A stretch of 64,000 bases of DNA from Ascaphus truei (Eukaryota > Chordata > Amphibia > Anura > Ascaphidae). Numbering within the stretch: the stretch's first letter is position 1; each line of letters begins with the position of its first letter. The notes below the pieces were generated by a model. That model was not told where the DNA came from, made no database searches, and saw only the letters and a program-made list of their open reading frames with translations. A program made the position numbers and the translations under genes. Below are positions 11,517 to 25,380 of this stretch, piece by piece. The stretch is taken from assembly GCA_036426205.1 (NCBI GenBank), contig CM071568.1, forward strand, positions 304,296,836-304,360,835. Direction: 5' to 3'.

Positions 11517-11861
11517 CTCTATACCTGTTCCTACACGAGGGGATTGAATCTATACCTGTTCCTACATGATGGGATGATAGAATTAAACAGCTTAATCAGC
11601 GTGAGATGTTTTGGACCCACTCACTTAATACTCTATCCCCTTTTGGGAATAATACAGAATGGGACCTAAAACATTTTCTCTAATCTATATTATTCCTTTG
11701 CCCATTCTCAGGTTATATAATACTGTGTGTGTTTCATATACATTTGTTTCTATCATTGAGATACATATGTGTCTCTCTAGTCACATTTGATGAGTAGTAT
11801 TGTATCCTTAATATGGCAATTTTCTCAGTGTGGTTTATTTATTTACATCTTATTCATTATG
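11517..11861 (+). pseudogene. Penelope-like element C-terminal remnant (copy 2)
   Basis: Closely matches 7170-7545: about two units of the 31-bp repeat, then the terminal PLE peptide region (near 11575-11680) and 3' flank. A Tc1 element interrupts it at TA 11862; the match resumes at 14129. Confidence 0.7.
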
Positions 11862-12139
11862 TACAGTTAGGTCCGGAAATAATTGGACACAGACACCATT
11901 TTCATAATTTTAGCTCTGTACGCCACCACAATGGATTTGAAATGAAACAACCGAGATGCAATAGAAGTGCAGACTTTCAGCTTTAATTCAAGGGGTTGAA
12001 CAAAAATATCGTATGGAACGTTTAGGAATTGCAACCATTTTCATACACAGTCCCCTTATTTCAGGGGCTCAAATGTAATTTGACAAATTAACAAAATCAT
12101 AAATAAAATGTTCATTTTTAATACTTTGTCAAGAATCCT

Positions 12140-13840
12140 TTGCATGCAATGACTGCTTGAAGTCTGGAATGCATGGACATCACCAAATGCTGGGTTTCCT
12201 CCTTTGTGATGCTTTGCCAGGGCTTTACTGCAGCTGTCTTCAGTTGTTATTTGTTCGTGGGTCTTTCTGCCTTAAGTTTTGTCTTCAGCAAGTGAAATGC
12301 ATGCTTGATCGGGTTGAGATCAGGTTATTGACTTGGCCATTACAGAATATTCCACTTCTTTGCCTTTAAAAACTCCTGGGTTGCTTTCGCAGTATGTTTT
12401 GGGTCATTGGACAGCGCTTCATTTTACAGATGTACAATCAACTTTGCTGAATTTGGCTGAATCTGAGCAAACAATATATCCCTATACACTTCAGAATTCA
12501 TCCGGCTGCTTCTGTCTTCTGTCACATCATCAGTAAACACTAGTGACTCAGTGCCATTGTAAGCCATGCATGCCCATGCCATCACAATGCCTCCACCGTG
12601 TTTTACAGATGATGTGATATGCTTTGGATCATGAGCCGTTCCATGCTTTCTCCATACTATTTTCTTCCCATCATTCTGGTACAGGTTGATCTTAGGCTAA
12701 GGCCCCGCTCCCAGAGTCAGCGCACCCGCACTGCAGACAGGCGGTGCGCTGACATACACAGACCGCGATATGCGGTCTGTAGGGAGCGGGAGCCGGAGCG
12801 GGAGGTGGGCGGGAGTGGGAGGATTGACAGGGAGGGGGGGCGTGGCTTGAGCAGAGGGACCCGCTACTCTCCCCCCCTTCCCTCCACGGACTCTGGCTGG
12901 AGATGCTGATTTTTAAGGTAAGTAAGCAACACAAGGTAAGTAAGCAACACACACACGCAGGCACACACACACACAGACACACAGACAGAGGCAGGCACTC
13001 ACGCACTCAGGCACACACATACACACACACAGACAGGCACTCACCTGCTTTCACTTCACACTCCTCCCCGCTCCCCGAAGCCTCTCCTCCTCCCGAAGCC
13101 TCCCCTCCCCATTGGCTCACAGCCACACCACGTGACGCGTCAACGCTAGGAAACACCATTCTCTTGTGTCTCCTAGCGGCTGACGCGCCACAGCGTGTAG
13201 TGCGTTGTGCCGCCAGGGGGGACCGGGACCGGCTCGGTGGGGATTCCCCTGCTGGTGGGGAACTCGCGACATGGCCGCCCGCGCCAACGAGCGCAGCGGG
13301 ACCGAGGCCTTAGTTTCATCTGTCCAAAGAATGCTGTTCCAGAACTGGGCTGGCTTTTTGAGATATTGTTTGGCCAAGACTAATCTGGCCTTTCTATTCT
13401 TTAGGCTTATGAATGGTTTGCACCTTGTGGTGAACCCTCTGCATTTGCTCTTGTGAAGTCTTCTCTTTATGGTAGACTTGGATAATGATATGCCTAGCTC
13501 CTGGAGAGTGTTCTTCACTTGGCTGGATGTTGTGAAGGGGTTTTCTTTACCATGGAAAGGATCCTACGATCATCCACCACTGTTGTCTTCCGTGGACGTC
13601 CAGGCCTTTTTGTGTTGCAGAGCTCATCAGTGCGTTCTTTTTTTCTCAGAATGTACCAAACTGGTCATTTAGCCACTCCTAATGTTCCTGCTATCTCTCC
13701 GATGGATTTTTTTTTTTGCAGCCTAAGGATGCCCTTTTTCACTTGCATTGAGAGCTCCTTTGACCGCATGTTGTGGGTTCACAGCAACAGCTACCAAATG
13801 CGAATGCCACACCTGGAATCAACTCCAGACCTTTTACCTG
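12140..13840 (-). pseudogene. Tc1-like transposase, split by a MITE
   Basis: The N-terminal part (13117-13518 frame) has a helix-turn-helix segment (STIKRRLHKSKCRGF) and the first catalytic block ending WTDETK. The MITE follows directly. The rest, 12140-12694, reads with stops on the same strand, including an AHDPKH..SSVKHGGG..MAWACM region. The family cuts and pastes DNA at TA sites; this copy is dead from stops, frameshifts and the insertion. Confidence 0.8.
12695..13309. mobile_element. Harbinger-like MITE (615 bp)
   Basis: Flanked by TTA on both sides (12692-12694, 13310-13312). Removing it and one TTA restores the Tc1 transposase sequence. The ends are roughly inverted (GGCTAAGGCCCCGCTCCC against GGCCTCGGTCCCGC). 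A 3-bp TTA/TWA duplication is typical of PIF/Harbinger. It carries CA-rich microsatellite DNA and no transposase. Confidence 0.7.
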
Positions 13841-14128
13841 CTTAATTGATGATGAAATAACGAAGGAATAGCCCACACCTGTCCATGAAACAGCTTTTTA
13901 GTCAATTATCCAATTACTTTTGGTCCCTTGAAAAAGAGGGGGCTACATATTAGAGACTTAATTCCTAAACCCTTCCTCCAATTTGGATGTGAACACCCTC
14001 AAATTAAAGCTGATATACTGCACTTTAAGCCCATATTCATTATTTAACTGTAACTTGAATTTATTTTCGTACACAGCCGAAATAATAAAACTTGTATCAG
14101 TGTCCAATTATTTCCGGACCTAACTGTA

Positions 14129-15100
14129 TATTCCCTTTATCAAGATTCAAATTATTCTTTGCCTTGGTAGTTGAGGTTACATTTATTATATGTATTATTA
14201 CGTGATTTATATTATTTGGTGTTACAGTTAATTTAATTTAAATTTTATTCTCTCCACATCCTATCCACTTTTAAATTTGATGCTTTTTCATTTAATTTTT
14301 ATTGTCCTTATGAGTCTATTTAAGTTTATTGTTATTGTATTCTTTATAGTGGCCTTCTTTTCGTGGTTACATTTTCCCCGGTCTGTTTTGTTCACATGGG
14401 ATGTTTTTACCTGGGATACAGGTAGGCAGTGTTTCCGGCGGGGAGTGCCTATAACGTGACACTCTCTAGACTCAGGAAACCACTCTGTGATAAAGCGCCC
14501 ATGGCGAGAAACGCGTTGGAGGTTTCTCTTTTAACTAAGGCTGTGTCTCAATAACTTTTATTTTTTCTACTTTTGCCTCCAGTTCTTCTTTTCTGCAGTG
14601 CTCCTTTTTTTCTTTGTTTTGAATGTGAGAGAAGGAGAAGGAAAGAGAGGAGTCAAATATTACACCAAGGCCGCGTGCTTGGGAAATTATATGAATAGTA
14701 TTTTTGACTAACAAAATATGACACAAAATGGAGCAGTTTAGTTTATGTGGGTCTTATGGCAGAAGATTACATGGGCAGTGTAGTCGCTGCATCACTTAGA
14801 TTGTAAGCTCTCCAGGGCAGGGATTTCCGTTCCTATTGTCTGATTGTGTTTGTTGCACTTATTGTATTATAATTCCCTGTGCTGTATTGTTTCTGCTATA
14901 AAGCGCTGAGTACACTGCGGGCCTTATATAAATAAATACATACATGGGCATTTACAGTATCTTTACACTATAGGTTGCTGTCTGGTTTAGTTGATATTAT
15001 TAACGCACTAATATGATAGACCAGGAGTTCCTTAACTTTACTTCTCATGGACATTTTCAATGTTAATTATTTGGAGGATGTACATGTATCCTTAAATAAT
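14129..15100 (+). repeat. 1-kb direct repeat, second copy (PLE 3' region)
   Basis: Same sequence and orientation as 9050-10066, directly following the Tc1 element. It includes the LINE tail at 14797-14945. Both copies sit downstream of matching PLE C-terminal remnants. Confidence 0.85.
14483..14521 (+). ncRNA. Hammerhead-like motif (degenerate core), second copy
   Basis: Identical in its conserved parts to 9447-9485, including the G/A mismatch at core positions 3 and 8. It arose with the direct repeat, so it is not independent evidence for the fold. Confidence 0.45.
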
Positions 15101-15363
15101 GCATACAGTAATAAATACAAGTTATATATGTATCATTGAGCTGCTACAAACACATTTCAGGCCTTCGGGACCACCACCAAAGTCATTAGGGGCCACTGGA
15201 TGTCCATGTGCCACAAGTTTAAAACCCTGGGTGAAGAGAATATTTTGTTAATTAAGTATCGGTGAAATAAATTCTTCAGTGTTTTGGATTTGTAATTTGC
15301 GTTCAGTAATTTGATTTACAGATTGAAAACATTTGTTCTGTCTTTTTTGTTTACTTCTGTTAG

Positions 15364-17300
<1,937 letters not shown>

Positions 17301-17739
17301 ATTGTTCAAAGTAGGGTTGGCCAATATACCAGTAGCATAGTAATACTGCAGTAATAAAAATGGACGGTAACGCAATACTTGCCATTACTTCTTGCCATTG
17401 CATTCCTATCAGCAGCTGCTGTGAGGGGGTGGGTCTGGCAGAGAGGTGTGGGGGTGGGGACTGTCAGAGAGGGGAATGAGTGTGGGTCTGGTGGAGACAG
17501 TGGAGTGGGAGCGAGTCTGGGAGCTCCTTGACTATCACATGCTGCAGCTATAAGCAATCCTGCTGGTCATGTCACCCCTCCACATTAACCACTTCCCCTC
17601 TGCCATGTCTCTTACGCCTTCCCTTCCACCATGACTCAACCCCTTTCTCTCCTCCCCCGTATTTCTCTTGGCTCTCACCGGTGCCTCTTCACCCCCTCCT
17701 TACCCATGCCCATTAACTCACGCCTCCCTATCCCCTATT

Positions 17740-18085
17740 AATGTGTACAGGAGAAGGGAGGTCGAGGGGATAATTATAAACTTTCTTACCATGCACCCCA
17801 AAACTGGAACAATCTACCGGAGACTCTCGTTCTTAAGTTCTTTCAAAACTGAGGCTGTCTCACATTTTAATCTGGTCTGTAACTTCCATACGCCTATAAT
17901 ATATATTATCTTTAACTGTGCATGCAATGTCTTGAATATAATGTATACCCTGTTCACTTATTTAACTGTATTTGTAACCATGTATTATTTTTCATCGTAA
18001 CTCTATGCCCAGGACATAAGTGAAAACGAGAGCTAACTCTCAATATATTACTTCCTGGTAAAACATTTTATAAAAAAAATAAGTT
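17740..18085 (+). repeat. CR1/L2-type LINE 3' end
   Basis: Near 17785-17850 one frame reads NWNNLPETLVLK, similar to the C-terminal 'W-N-x-L-P' segment after the reverse transcriptase of CR1/L2-like LINEs. It is followed by the 'gcccaggacat...tacttcctggtaaaa' tail and an A-rich end. This gives an identity to the shorter tails seen elsewhere in the window. Confidence 0.55.
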
Positions 18086-18336
18086 TGTGTAGAAAGCCAG
18101 TGCATCAGAAAAAACAAGTCCTGTTTGGCATAATAAACTGAGGTTTAAGATAAACTCCTTCAATGTAAGCATATAGCATAACGAAGCCCTAATAGGGTTA
18201 GGGGACTAGTACCTAATGCCAGCTGCACCATAAGTAAATAGTACAGACCAACGTCCCATATATCAGAGAAAAAAGGGGTACAGTGACCCATGATCAGTGC
18301 TGTATTATAAACTGGGGCTTTTTGGGTTGTTCTGCA

Positions 18337-18376
18337 CACCTTGATAAAGGGCATTTTTGCCTGAAACTAGTTGGTG
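18337..18376 (+). ncRNA. Hammerhead-like motif with variant stem III
   Basis: Stem I CACC with GGTG, core TTGATAA plus A, stem II GGGC/GCCT around a 6-nt loop, then GAAACTAGTT. Stem III is ACTAGT instead of ACGCGT, yet still self-complementary. Core positions 3 and 8 are U and A, a possible replacement for the usual C-G pair. It probably marks a PLE terminal fragment. Confidence 0.5.
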
Positions 18377-18379
18377 GAT

Positions 18380-19700
18380 GTGACGGGAGCTTTGTGACAG
18401 GCTATTAATAATACACAAAAAAATATATATAACTGGGTTGAACTGGTACGAGACTTAGATATGATAAAATATAATTTATTCCTTGATAAAGGTGAACACA
18501 CAGGATATACAAATAACAGGCAAAATATGGACACTTACTTAAAATGGAATGATGAAACAGTCCCATCTGGACTGGCAGTTCATACAGCAATCTTCATAAT
18601 CATCAAGACACGAAATACATGAAAGACCATGAAGCACACTAGCCATAGGCTGAGCCTTGTTTATATACAATTATTTCCCATTGAACACAACCTAAACCCA
18701 GCCCCTCTCATAAATCAGCGGTGAAGTTGACAGTTTTCCTCAGAGTAAAACTCCTCCCACCCAAGGACGTTTACAAACTGCTTTTCCTATCTAAATAACT
18801 TTATAACTTCAATTCAGTAATACCTACCGGCACGCGAGACATATTAATACATTCCGGCACGCATGACGCTCCCAACGAGACTAAATATTGCAGTGTAATA
18901 TTAAAATTAAGAGAGATATTAATATCTATCGCTTAGAACCGGCTAAACATCAGGTGTCTGTATTCATTATTTGTGGCTCGGTTCCACGAATACACATATG
19001 TAATTTTTAGCATGTTCCGCCGAGGACATCTCATAATATTCTTATATTTAATAAGGTCACTCATTCTGATCTCTCCTTGGGTAACCGCACCCCTGGCCCC
19101 CATCAATACATCCTTTGAAGCAGGGACCCCTGTGTAGTGAACATTTGTCACCTGGTGTTAGATTTCACACCCAATGCACCAGCCTGGGTCTAGCTGTCTC
19201 TAGCAATATTCCCTTGGCCTGCAAATTAGGTATTAACATACTGTGCACCAAAACCCCCATCTGTACTTTTTCACACCCAACTTCAATCAAGCCTTTTGAA
19301 GCCCAAATTTTCTGAAAAGATACACCACATTTCTATTTTACTAAACTGTAGCTCATTAACCCCTTTAGCCCCAGTGTGTGTGTGGTGCAGACACTGGCAT
19401 AACACAATACAGTTACACAGGGGAATAAGCATTTGGATATTGAAGCGAGGTAAAAACACATTACTGGACCTCAGTCCAGTTAACCCCTTGCTTCCCAGGT
19501 GAGAGTAGAGGGTGGCCAATTGGGGTGTAACCCCTTTAATCCCGGGCCAAAGCCTCTCCATCGTCACAGTGGACCCCTGCTGCAGCCTAGGGGGGACCCT
19601 TTTGTCCACTTTTTATGTAATAAATCTATTTTTTGTTACTTAAAACCGTGAGCCTCCTTCTGTTACTTTGGGCAGTGCACTGCCTTATTTTTCAACTTAT
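18380..19700. other. Unassigned retroelement-like sequence inside the hAT-like element
   Basis: No gene was found. The part 19130-19690 has LTR-like features on the plus strand (CT-rich stretches, an 'aataaatc' near 19618 and a following GT-rich segment). No paired LTR or target duplication was identified. Confidence 0.3.
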
Positions 19701-20005
19701 ATAAAAAAAAAAAATGGTGACGAAAGGGGCTTTAGTGTGGGTGTAGTTTGTGTAACATTTTAATGGAAACATTTGTTATTCTTAAAATATACTAAAATGT
19801 ATTTGCTTTTTTACATTTTATTAAGAATGAAATGCATTTGTATAAGAAATATGTTTCACAATAAATGACCTTGAACATTTTGAGGACTTTTGCTTTTTTG
19901 CTTTCTATTGGGTGTTAATATATTGCTGAATATTGTTATTACGATAAATTACTTAATACTGTTATGGTGGGAAGTTTTTTGTTATTGTCTAACCCTAGTT
20001 CAGGG

Positions 20006-20530
20006 TGTTGGAAACAATTCAGTACAAAGTGTGACCTCCTGTCACACCCAAGTATTTACACGGGTGAAACCATTTGCTTGTTGCTTGTGGGAAACAATTC
20101 AGTGTTAGGGCCACCTCTTCAGAAACAAACAAATTCTTGCAGGGAGAGGCCTTTCACATGGACAGAGTATAGGCAAAACGTTTCTTGGATGAATGACCTC
20201 ACACACCACATGATTCACACAGGGGAAATAATGTGCTTGCTCAGAGTGTGGTAAACCATTTTATACAAAGTGGGACCTCTTGTTACACGAGCAGATTTAC
20301 ACAAGAGGGCAACTTTTTAATTGTACAGAATTGGGAAACATTTCAGCACTGAGAGGCACCTCAACACACACCAAACAATTAATAAAAGGGGATTACATCA
20401 TAATCAATTCTGTAATAGGAGGACAGTCCTCAGACACCAGAGCATTTACACAGGGGAGAAACCTTTCCCATGTACAGAGTGTATAAAATGTTTCTCAGTA
20501 AGAAAACCTTGTAACCCAAGTGTTACACAG
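20006..20530 (+). pseudogene. Relic of C2H2 zinc-finger repeats
   Basis: Recognisable finger units (GKQF-like, 'cacccaagtatttacacgg', '[16 protein letters not shown]') occur at 84-bp spacing in changing frames with stops. They continue the array broken at 17311. The last finger-like segment is near 20430-20500. Confidence 0.75.
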
Positions 20531-20534
20531 GGTA

Positions 20535-21243
20535 AGTATCTATGTATCTATGTCTTTATTTACATAGTGCCATTAGTGTACATAGCGCTTCACAGCACTA
20601 ATACACGTGACAATCATATCAATAACAAATAAAACATAATGGGTATTAGTGCTTCAGACATAAAAGTAACATTTAGGAAAGGGAGTTCATGCTCCAAAGG
20701 GCTTACAATCTAATTGGTTGGTAGGAAGAACATACAGAGACAGTAGGAGGGCGTTCTGGTAAGTGTGCTTGCAAGGGGCCAAGGGGACATACTTGAAAAC
20801 GAGAGGTAACTCTCAATGTATTACTTCCTGGTAAAATATTTTATAAATAAATAAATAAAATTATGTACGAGTTGTAAATTATCAGCCATGGAGCTACTCA
20901 TATGCTTCCTTAAGCAGATGGGTCTTAAAGGTGGATAGAGATGGTGCTAGTCGGATACTGCGGGGAAGGGCCTTCCAGAGGTGTGGGGCAGTCAGTGAGA
21001 AAGATTTAAGGCAGGAGAGGACTTTAGATACGAAAAGGGTAGAGAGAAGACATCCTTGAGCAGAACCCAAGAGTTGGGATGGTGTATAGCAAGAAATTAG
21101 GGCTGAGATGTACAGTAAGGAGAAGCAGAAGAGTGTAAAGCTTTAACAGTGAGGAGGAGGAGAATTGTGTGTGATACGGGATTTGATATGAAGCAAGGAG
21201 AGGGATTTCAGCAGGGGAGACGCTGAGACAGATTTAGGAATGA
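20535..21243 (+). repeat. LINE/SINE-type dispersed repeat, interrupted
   Basis: Contains 'atagcgcttcacagcac', 'gggcttacaatctaatt' and then a purine-rich stretch from 'gatgggtcttaaaggtgg', modules common in amphibian and fish repeats. It includes a tail module at 20787-20855. It is broken at 21248 by a solo LTR and resumes at 22045-22170. Confidence 0.5.
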
Positions 21244-21248
21244 GTAGT

Positions 21249-22044
21249 TGTTATACTGTGCTAACCACGGACAAGGAGGGACCCCGAAACTGAGGTGAGA
21301 TGGGTAACAACTACAGCTACGGGGACACACCTGGAAAGTGGAAAATAGGCGTCTGGAACCATCTGGGAGTATAAGATAAAGTAAGATACTCGCCAGACGA
21401 GAAGGGAGGTTCCAGAAGATATTTGGTACCGAGAGCCTGGGGTCCAGAGCCGGGAGGTAGGTCGGAATCCGCAAGCCGAGGTAAAGGGGTTCGGGGAGTT
21501 CAGGAGGTCAGGGTGCAAGCCAAGGGTCGAAGTCCAGAGCGGGTCCACAGCCAAGCCGGTACGGTACACAAGGGATCACTAGGGAAGACAAAGAGACAGG
21601 AACTGAGGCAGGCACGACCGTGGGTAACACAGGTCACACAAAGCTTTGCTCAGCCAAAGAAGGAATGGCTGAGCAAGGTATAGATAGGAGGAAGGACCAA
21701 TAGGGAGAGAGGGAGTGATGAGGGAGCGTCCCCAGGGAAAATAGGGATTGCTGGGGAGAAGATTACCACAGCTGTGCTATATGTGAAGCTTGTGAGTGGT
21801 GCACGCGCATCAGGCGTGTGCCGCGCGGGAGAGATGCGCGCGGCCTGAGCAGGGGCGGGAATTCCTCCTGAGGGAGGACGTAAACCTCGGCCGTGCGCGT
21901 GCATGCGCGCGTTCAGTAGCCGCCGCGGGAAGCGGAGGAGAAGGAAGATCCTGCCCGCGGCGGCGAGGAGGCACAGCCGGAGCGGAGGCAGGTAATGGCG
22001 CGGGAGGAACCCCCTTAGAGAGAGGTGTTCCCCCGGACCTTACA
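21249..22044. mobile_element. Solo LTR with 5-bp target duplication
   Basis: A 796-bp segment starts TGTTATACTG, ends CCTTACA and is bracketed by GTAGT at 21244-21248 and 22045-22049. The same LINE-type repeat lies on both sides. TG...CA ends with a 5-bp duplication indicate an LTR retroelement reduced to one LTR by recombination. The second half is CpG-rich. The family is unknown. Confidence 0.75.
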
Positions 22045-22174
22045 GTAGTGTTAATCTGGCAGCAGCATTTAGGATACATTATAGGAGAGACAGGTGAGAG
22101 GCAGGAAGGTCAGACAGCAGGAGGTTACTGTAATCGAGACGGTAGAGAATGAGGGTCTGTGTCAGAGTTTTAGC

Positions 22175-23215
22175 AGTCGAGCAACAGAGGAAAGGGCGTA
22201 TCTTTGTGTAAGAGATGTGTGCAGAGGTGCATAGCATGGGGCTCCCTCTGGGCTCCCCTTGACCCTGTTGGTTCCTCCCGGGTTCCCCTTTATTCCCTTA
22301 CCTGCCGCTGCGGCTGTGACCGACAACGGAGAATGGAGAGGGTGCGGGGAGGGCTGTGGGTGGGAACTGAGGCACGGAGCAGGTTGCGATGGCGATCGCG
22401 TCGCTGGCGGCTACCTTTGCAGGGCACCGCCATCTTTGAGGCAATTGCACATGTACTAGATGCTGCGCAATCGCAGGACAAGCGCGCAAATGGCGGCCAA
22501 TAGGAAGAGACTCTGAGCAGGGACTACATATCCCATGAGCCTCTGGGACAGAGTCACATAGCGCGTGTCAGCCAATAGGGCTCCTGAATCCTCCTGCTCT
22601 ACAGATAGATACTTTTTGTTTGCTGCAAGCCATGCCAGTCGGAGCAGGGACAAGGAAGTGGTAAGAGGTATGCCAGATATCTCCTATTGGGCCCCAGCTA
22701 GGCCATAACTCCCCTGTGTAGCTTGTGGTTGCTGCAGGGACACTGCATTGTAGAACCAGAGCATAGTGACAAAGCCAGGACACGGCTGCATCCTGGACCA
22801 GGGTGATCTGGGACCAGATCATCCATCTATGCCCACAGAGACTCTAAGGTGGTACAATCGACGCAGGACCCACCCAACATAGAGGCGGAGGCATTGCGGT
22901 TCGTCGCTTCGGATCCGTGGTTCCCAAATTCATCCTTGCGCGCACAGGTGTGGACACATCCGGCAGGTACTTAATCTCACCAAGTGCACCACCCATACAC
23001 AGGCTAGTTTGACACTGATGTCACACACACGTCTGAGGGTGATTGACTCTGTGGACACCAGAGTGTTGGGTGCTCAGGGACATTTTAGTACTTGGGAGTA
23101 AACCCCACGAGGGTGAGATCACGGTGCAAAGGTGAAGGAGTAAGACCCTGCGAGGCATGTATGTTTTGGAGTGTTATTATTATTAGTCTGTGCAGTAAAA
23201 CTATTATACCTATAC
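22175..23215. other. GC-rich, promoter-like interval without a gene
   Basis: CpG-rich from 22290 to 22500, with two 'gccaatagg' CCAAT-type boxes (22496-22504 and 22571-22579). It could be another LTR or a leader. The frames on either strand overlap and lack domains. 22600-23215 holds nothing I can name. Confidence 0.3.
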
Positions 23216-23219
23216 AAGT

Positions 23220-23630
23220 GTGTTTTTTGTTTCAAACTTTTTTTATTGGTTGTCACAGGGATAAACAAATTAGTAATATAACAGCGTTTCAAGGGGGTAT
23301 CTTTACAGCATTTTTTTATATACAAAGACCCAGAACCTTGTACTCAAACAGAACCAGCTGTATGTGTACTAATTCCTGAGATTCCTTAAACCATGAACCC
23401 TTTTTCATTTTTTCTTTGAAAGGCAGAGTCCCCTTGCATATCCCTGTAGAGACAAATGAAAGAATAGAGGGAGGAAAGGACAGAAGGAGAAGAGATAAGG
23501 GGGAAAAGAGGGTGAAGGAGGGAAGGTAAGAAGGGGAGGGGGGAAGGGGAGGGAGGATATTCATGGGACTGGAATAGAGAGGGTAGGGAGGGAGAAGGAT
23601 TATTCCCCCCCAACCAAACCTAATGTTACA
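23220..23630 (-). repeat. Possible reverse-strand LINE 3' end with purine-rich tract
   Basis: Starts with T-rich 'tgttttttgtttcaaactt', as expected for the A-rich tail of a reverse-strand retroposon, and ends in a GGA-rich tract (23440-23600). No reverse transcriptase motif was seen, so the assignment is weak. Confidence 0.3.
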
Positions 23631-23650
23631 TTTTTCTTTTCTTGTTCCAG

Positions 23651-24097
23651 GAATCATGAATAAAGTATTTCTCCAAGAGAAAATAGTGCCAGAGATTGTT
23701 GAATACATTACTCGTGATTTCCCATCTGGTCACCGTCTCTTCCAAGACAATAATCCGAAACACAGTGTCTAGTGCCCATATTCTTGCCAGCGGTATCAAC
23801 TGGGTTAAGATGCCACAGGAGTAAGTTCGGTAACCGTTTCTCATTGTTTTAATTCACCTTTTTTCCCCCTCCAATTCAAGATCTCCAGACTTGAATCCCA
23901 TCAAATTGGTATGGCATCAGTTGAAGGATTATATCAGAAAAGTGGTGAAACCGTCCAAAAAGGATGAATTAGCTGAAGGAATAATGAGTTTCTGGATCAA
24001 CATACTCACCGTACAAAGATGCAATAAATATATCTATCATCTTGCAACCATGTTGCCTATTCTTTTAAAGCGTAATGGGCAGGCCACAGAAAAATAG
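23651..24097 (+). pseudogene. Transposase exons 4-5, inactive copy
   Basis: Exon 4 begins GIMNK and includes FQDNNPKHS, corresponding to the second catalytic Asp block. It is 170 nt against 172 in copy A, so the frame is lost before the splice site. Exon 5 is 217 nt as in copy A and reads SPDLNPIKLVWHQLKDYI, with the catalytic Glu replaced by Lys. Both changes would abolish transposition. The splice sites remain at the same positions as in copy A, which supports the exon model there. Confidence 0.8.
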
Positions 24098-24720
24098 TAA
24101 GGTACTGTAGTATGGTAAGTACAGGTAAGTATGATACAGGTAAGTATGGCACTCAAAATAACCATTTTACAGTATTTCAGCCCTTCCTCTCCACTTTCTA
24201 CTGTACAGTATGCAGTATTAAATCCAGTACAGGATGTGTCTAACCTACAGTAGTATAGTTATACAGTATATACAGTAGTTACTGTACAGTATACTATATA
24301 CAGTATAAATAAGTGACTTACAGTACAGTAGTTTGGCCTACAGTAGTTTTACAGTTATACAGTAGTTATACAGTTATACTGTTTATAGTTTGTCTTGCTA
24401 ACATGTACCAGACACTTTTGATATTATGAGTATCTTTTCTTCAAGCAAGATCCATATTGTTTCAACATATACATATTGGAACTTTTCATTATATATTGGT
24501 AGCAACGATTCATAGAACATGGTTCTTTTTTCTCTCTCTAGTTTGTCCAATATACAGTAATTATTACTGTACGCAATGTCTTATATGCACTTTACTGCAC
24601 TAATTTTTTCTTTTCTTTTCAGAGCTGCTGCAGACCAGGAAGGGGTGGGGGGGGGGGGGGGCATGTTTAAAAGTATTGTACTGTGTGTATAATGTAGCAA
24701 CTGTCAGCCATTACGAAGAA
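23651..24720 (+). mobile_element. Multi-gene Tc1-type transposon, partial copy C
   Basis: Matches only the 3' part of the spliced transposase seen in copy A: exon 4 (23651-23820) and exon 5 (23881-24097). The intron has a GTAAGT donor and CAAG acceptor, and intron-like sequence precedes exon 4. Downstream sequence is rich in 'tacagta' motifs, as in copies A and B. The 5' exons, both accessory genes and both termini are absent. Confidence 0.75.
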
Positions 24721-24729
24721 GAGAAAGTC

Positions 24730-25380
24730 AAGAAGAGGCGACATACTGTCTTTTTTTATTCATCTGTCCATGAATATCCTGCACAAATAAAATTGTTCCT
24801 TCTTTAAATTCATGAGAATCATTTAAACTTAGTGTGTGTGGTGGGGGGGAGAGAGAGGTATCTACACAGTCTAACAAATTAATTGCTTTGGGGGAGGTGT
24901 GGATAACTGTAAACAAATCCTCAAAGATTTTCATGAATGACTCTTGGGGGGGAGGTGTCGATAAGAAGTAGAAATAACAAACACAAAATATGCGTTCCCT
25001 GGCGCTGACAAATAAAATAATGTCCAAGATACCGTAGTTCAAATGACAGTCCTTAAATGAAAGACAGAATCAGGAACACGTTGTTGGAGTGACCAGGAAA
25101 TGTCTTGGATGGATGAGAATGTCCCTGTATGATGTCTCAAAGGGTGATCCTGAAAATGAGACAGAGAACGCACCAATTGCGCAGTACCTAGAACAGGAAC
25201 ATATCTAGAGCATATTAAACCCTACTCACAAGAGATATATCTTGCTCAGACAGGGGATAGAATCTGTGCTTGTGCCACGTCTTCACCTCGTTCTGCGACG
25301 GACCCCACGTTGTCTGACCGAATGGTTCCCCTTTTAAGATGTTAGTCAGGGATCATAGGTGACACCGATAGCAGCAACAC
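24730..25380. other. No recognisable gene
   Basis: Contains a poly-G run near 24645-24660 just upstream and short frames only. Its position before the reverse-strand PLE suggests element-derived sequence, but no match was found. Confidence 0.25.

Larger units (their letters stand above)
11864..14126 (-). mobile_element. Tc1/mariner element with intact terminal repeats
   Basis: Inverted termini: CAGTTAGGTCCGGAAATAAT at 11864 and its reverse complement ending at 14126. It is flanked by TA duplications (11862-11863, 14127-14128). The empty site is seen at about 7541-7545. A transposase pseudogene lies on the reverse strand, and a Harbinger-like MITE is inserted in it. Confidence 0.9.
17312..19997. 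mobile_element. hAT-like element inserted in the zinc-finger array
   Basis: The left end reads TAGGGTTGGCCAATA and the reverse complement of the right end reads TAGGGTTAGACAATA. The flanking 8-mers gttcaaag (17304-17311) and gttcaggg (19998-20005) agree at 6 of 8 positions, fitting a hAT duplication. Joining the flanks restores a zinc-finger reading ('tgttca' then 'gggtgttggaaacaattcag'). No transposase was recognised; LINE, PLE and LTR-like pieces occupy the interior. Confidence 0.65.

Noticed and set aside
21796..22503. GC-rich frames on both strands
   Set aside because: They lie within the solo LTR and an adjoining CpG-rich segment, overlap each other and show no domain.
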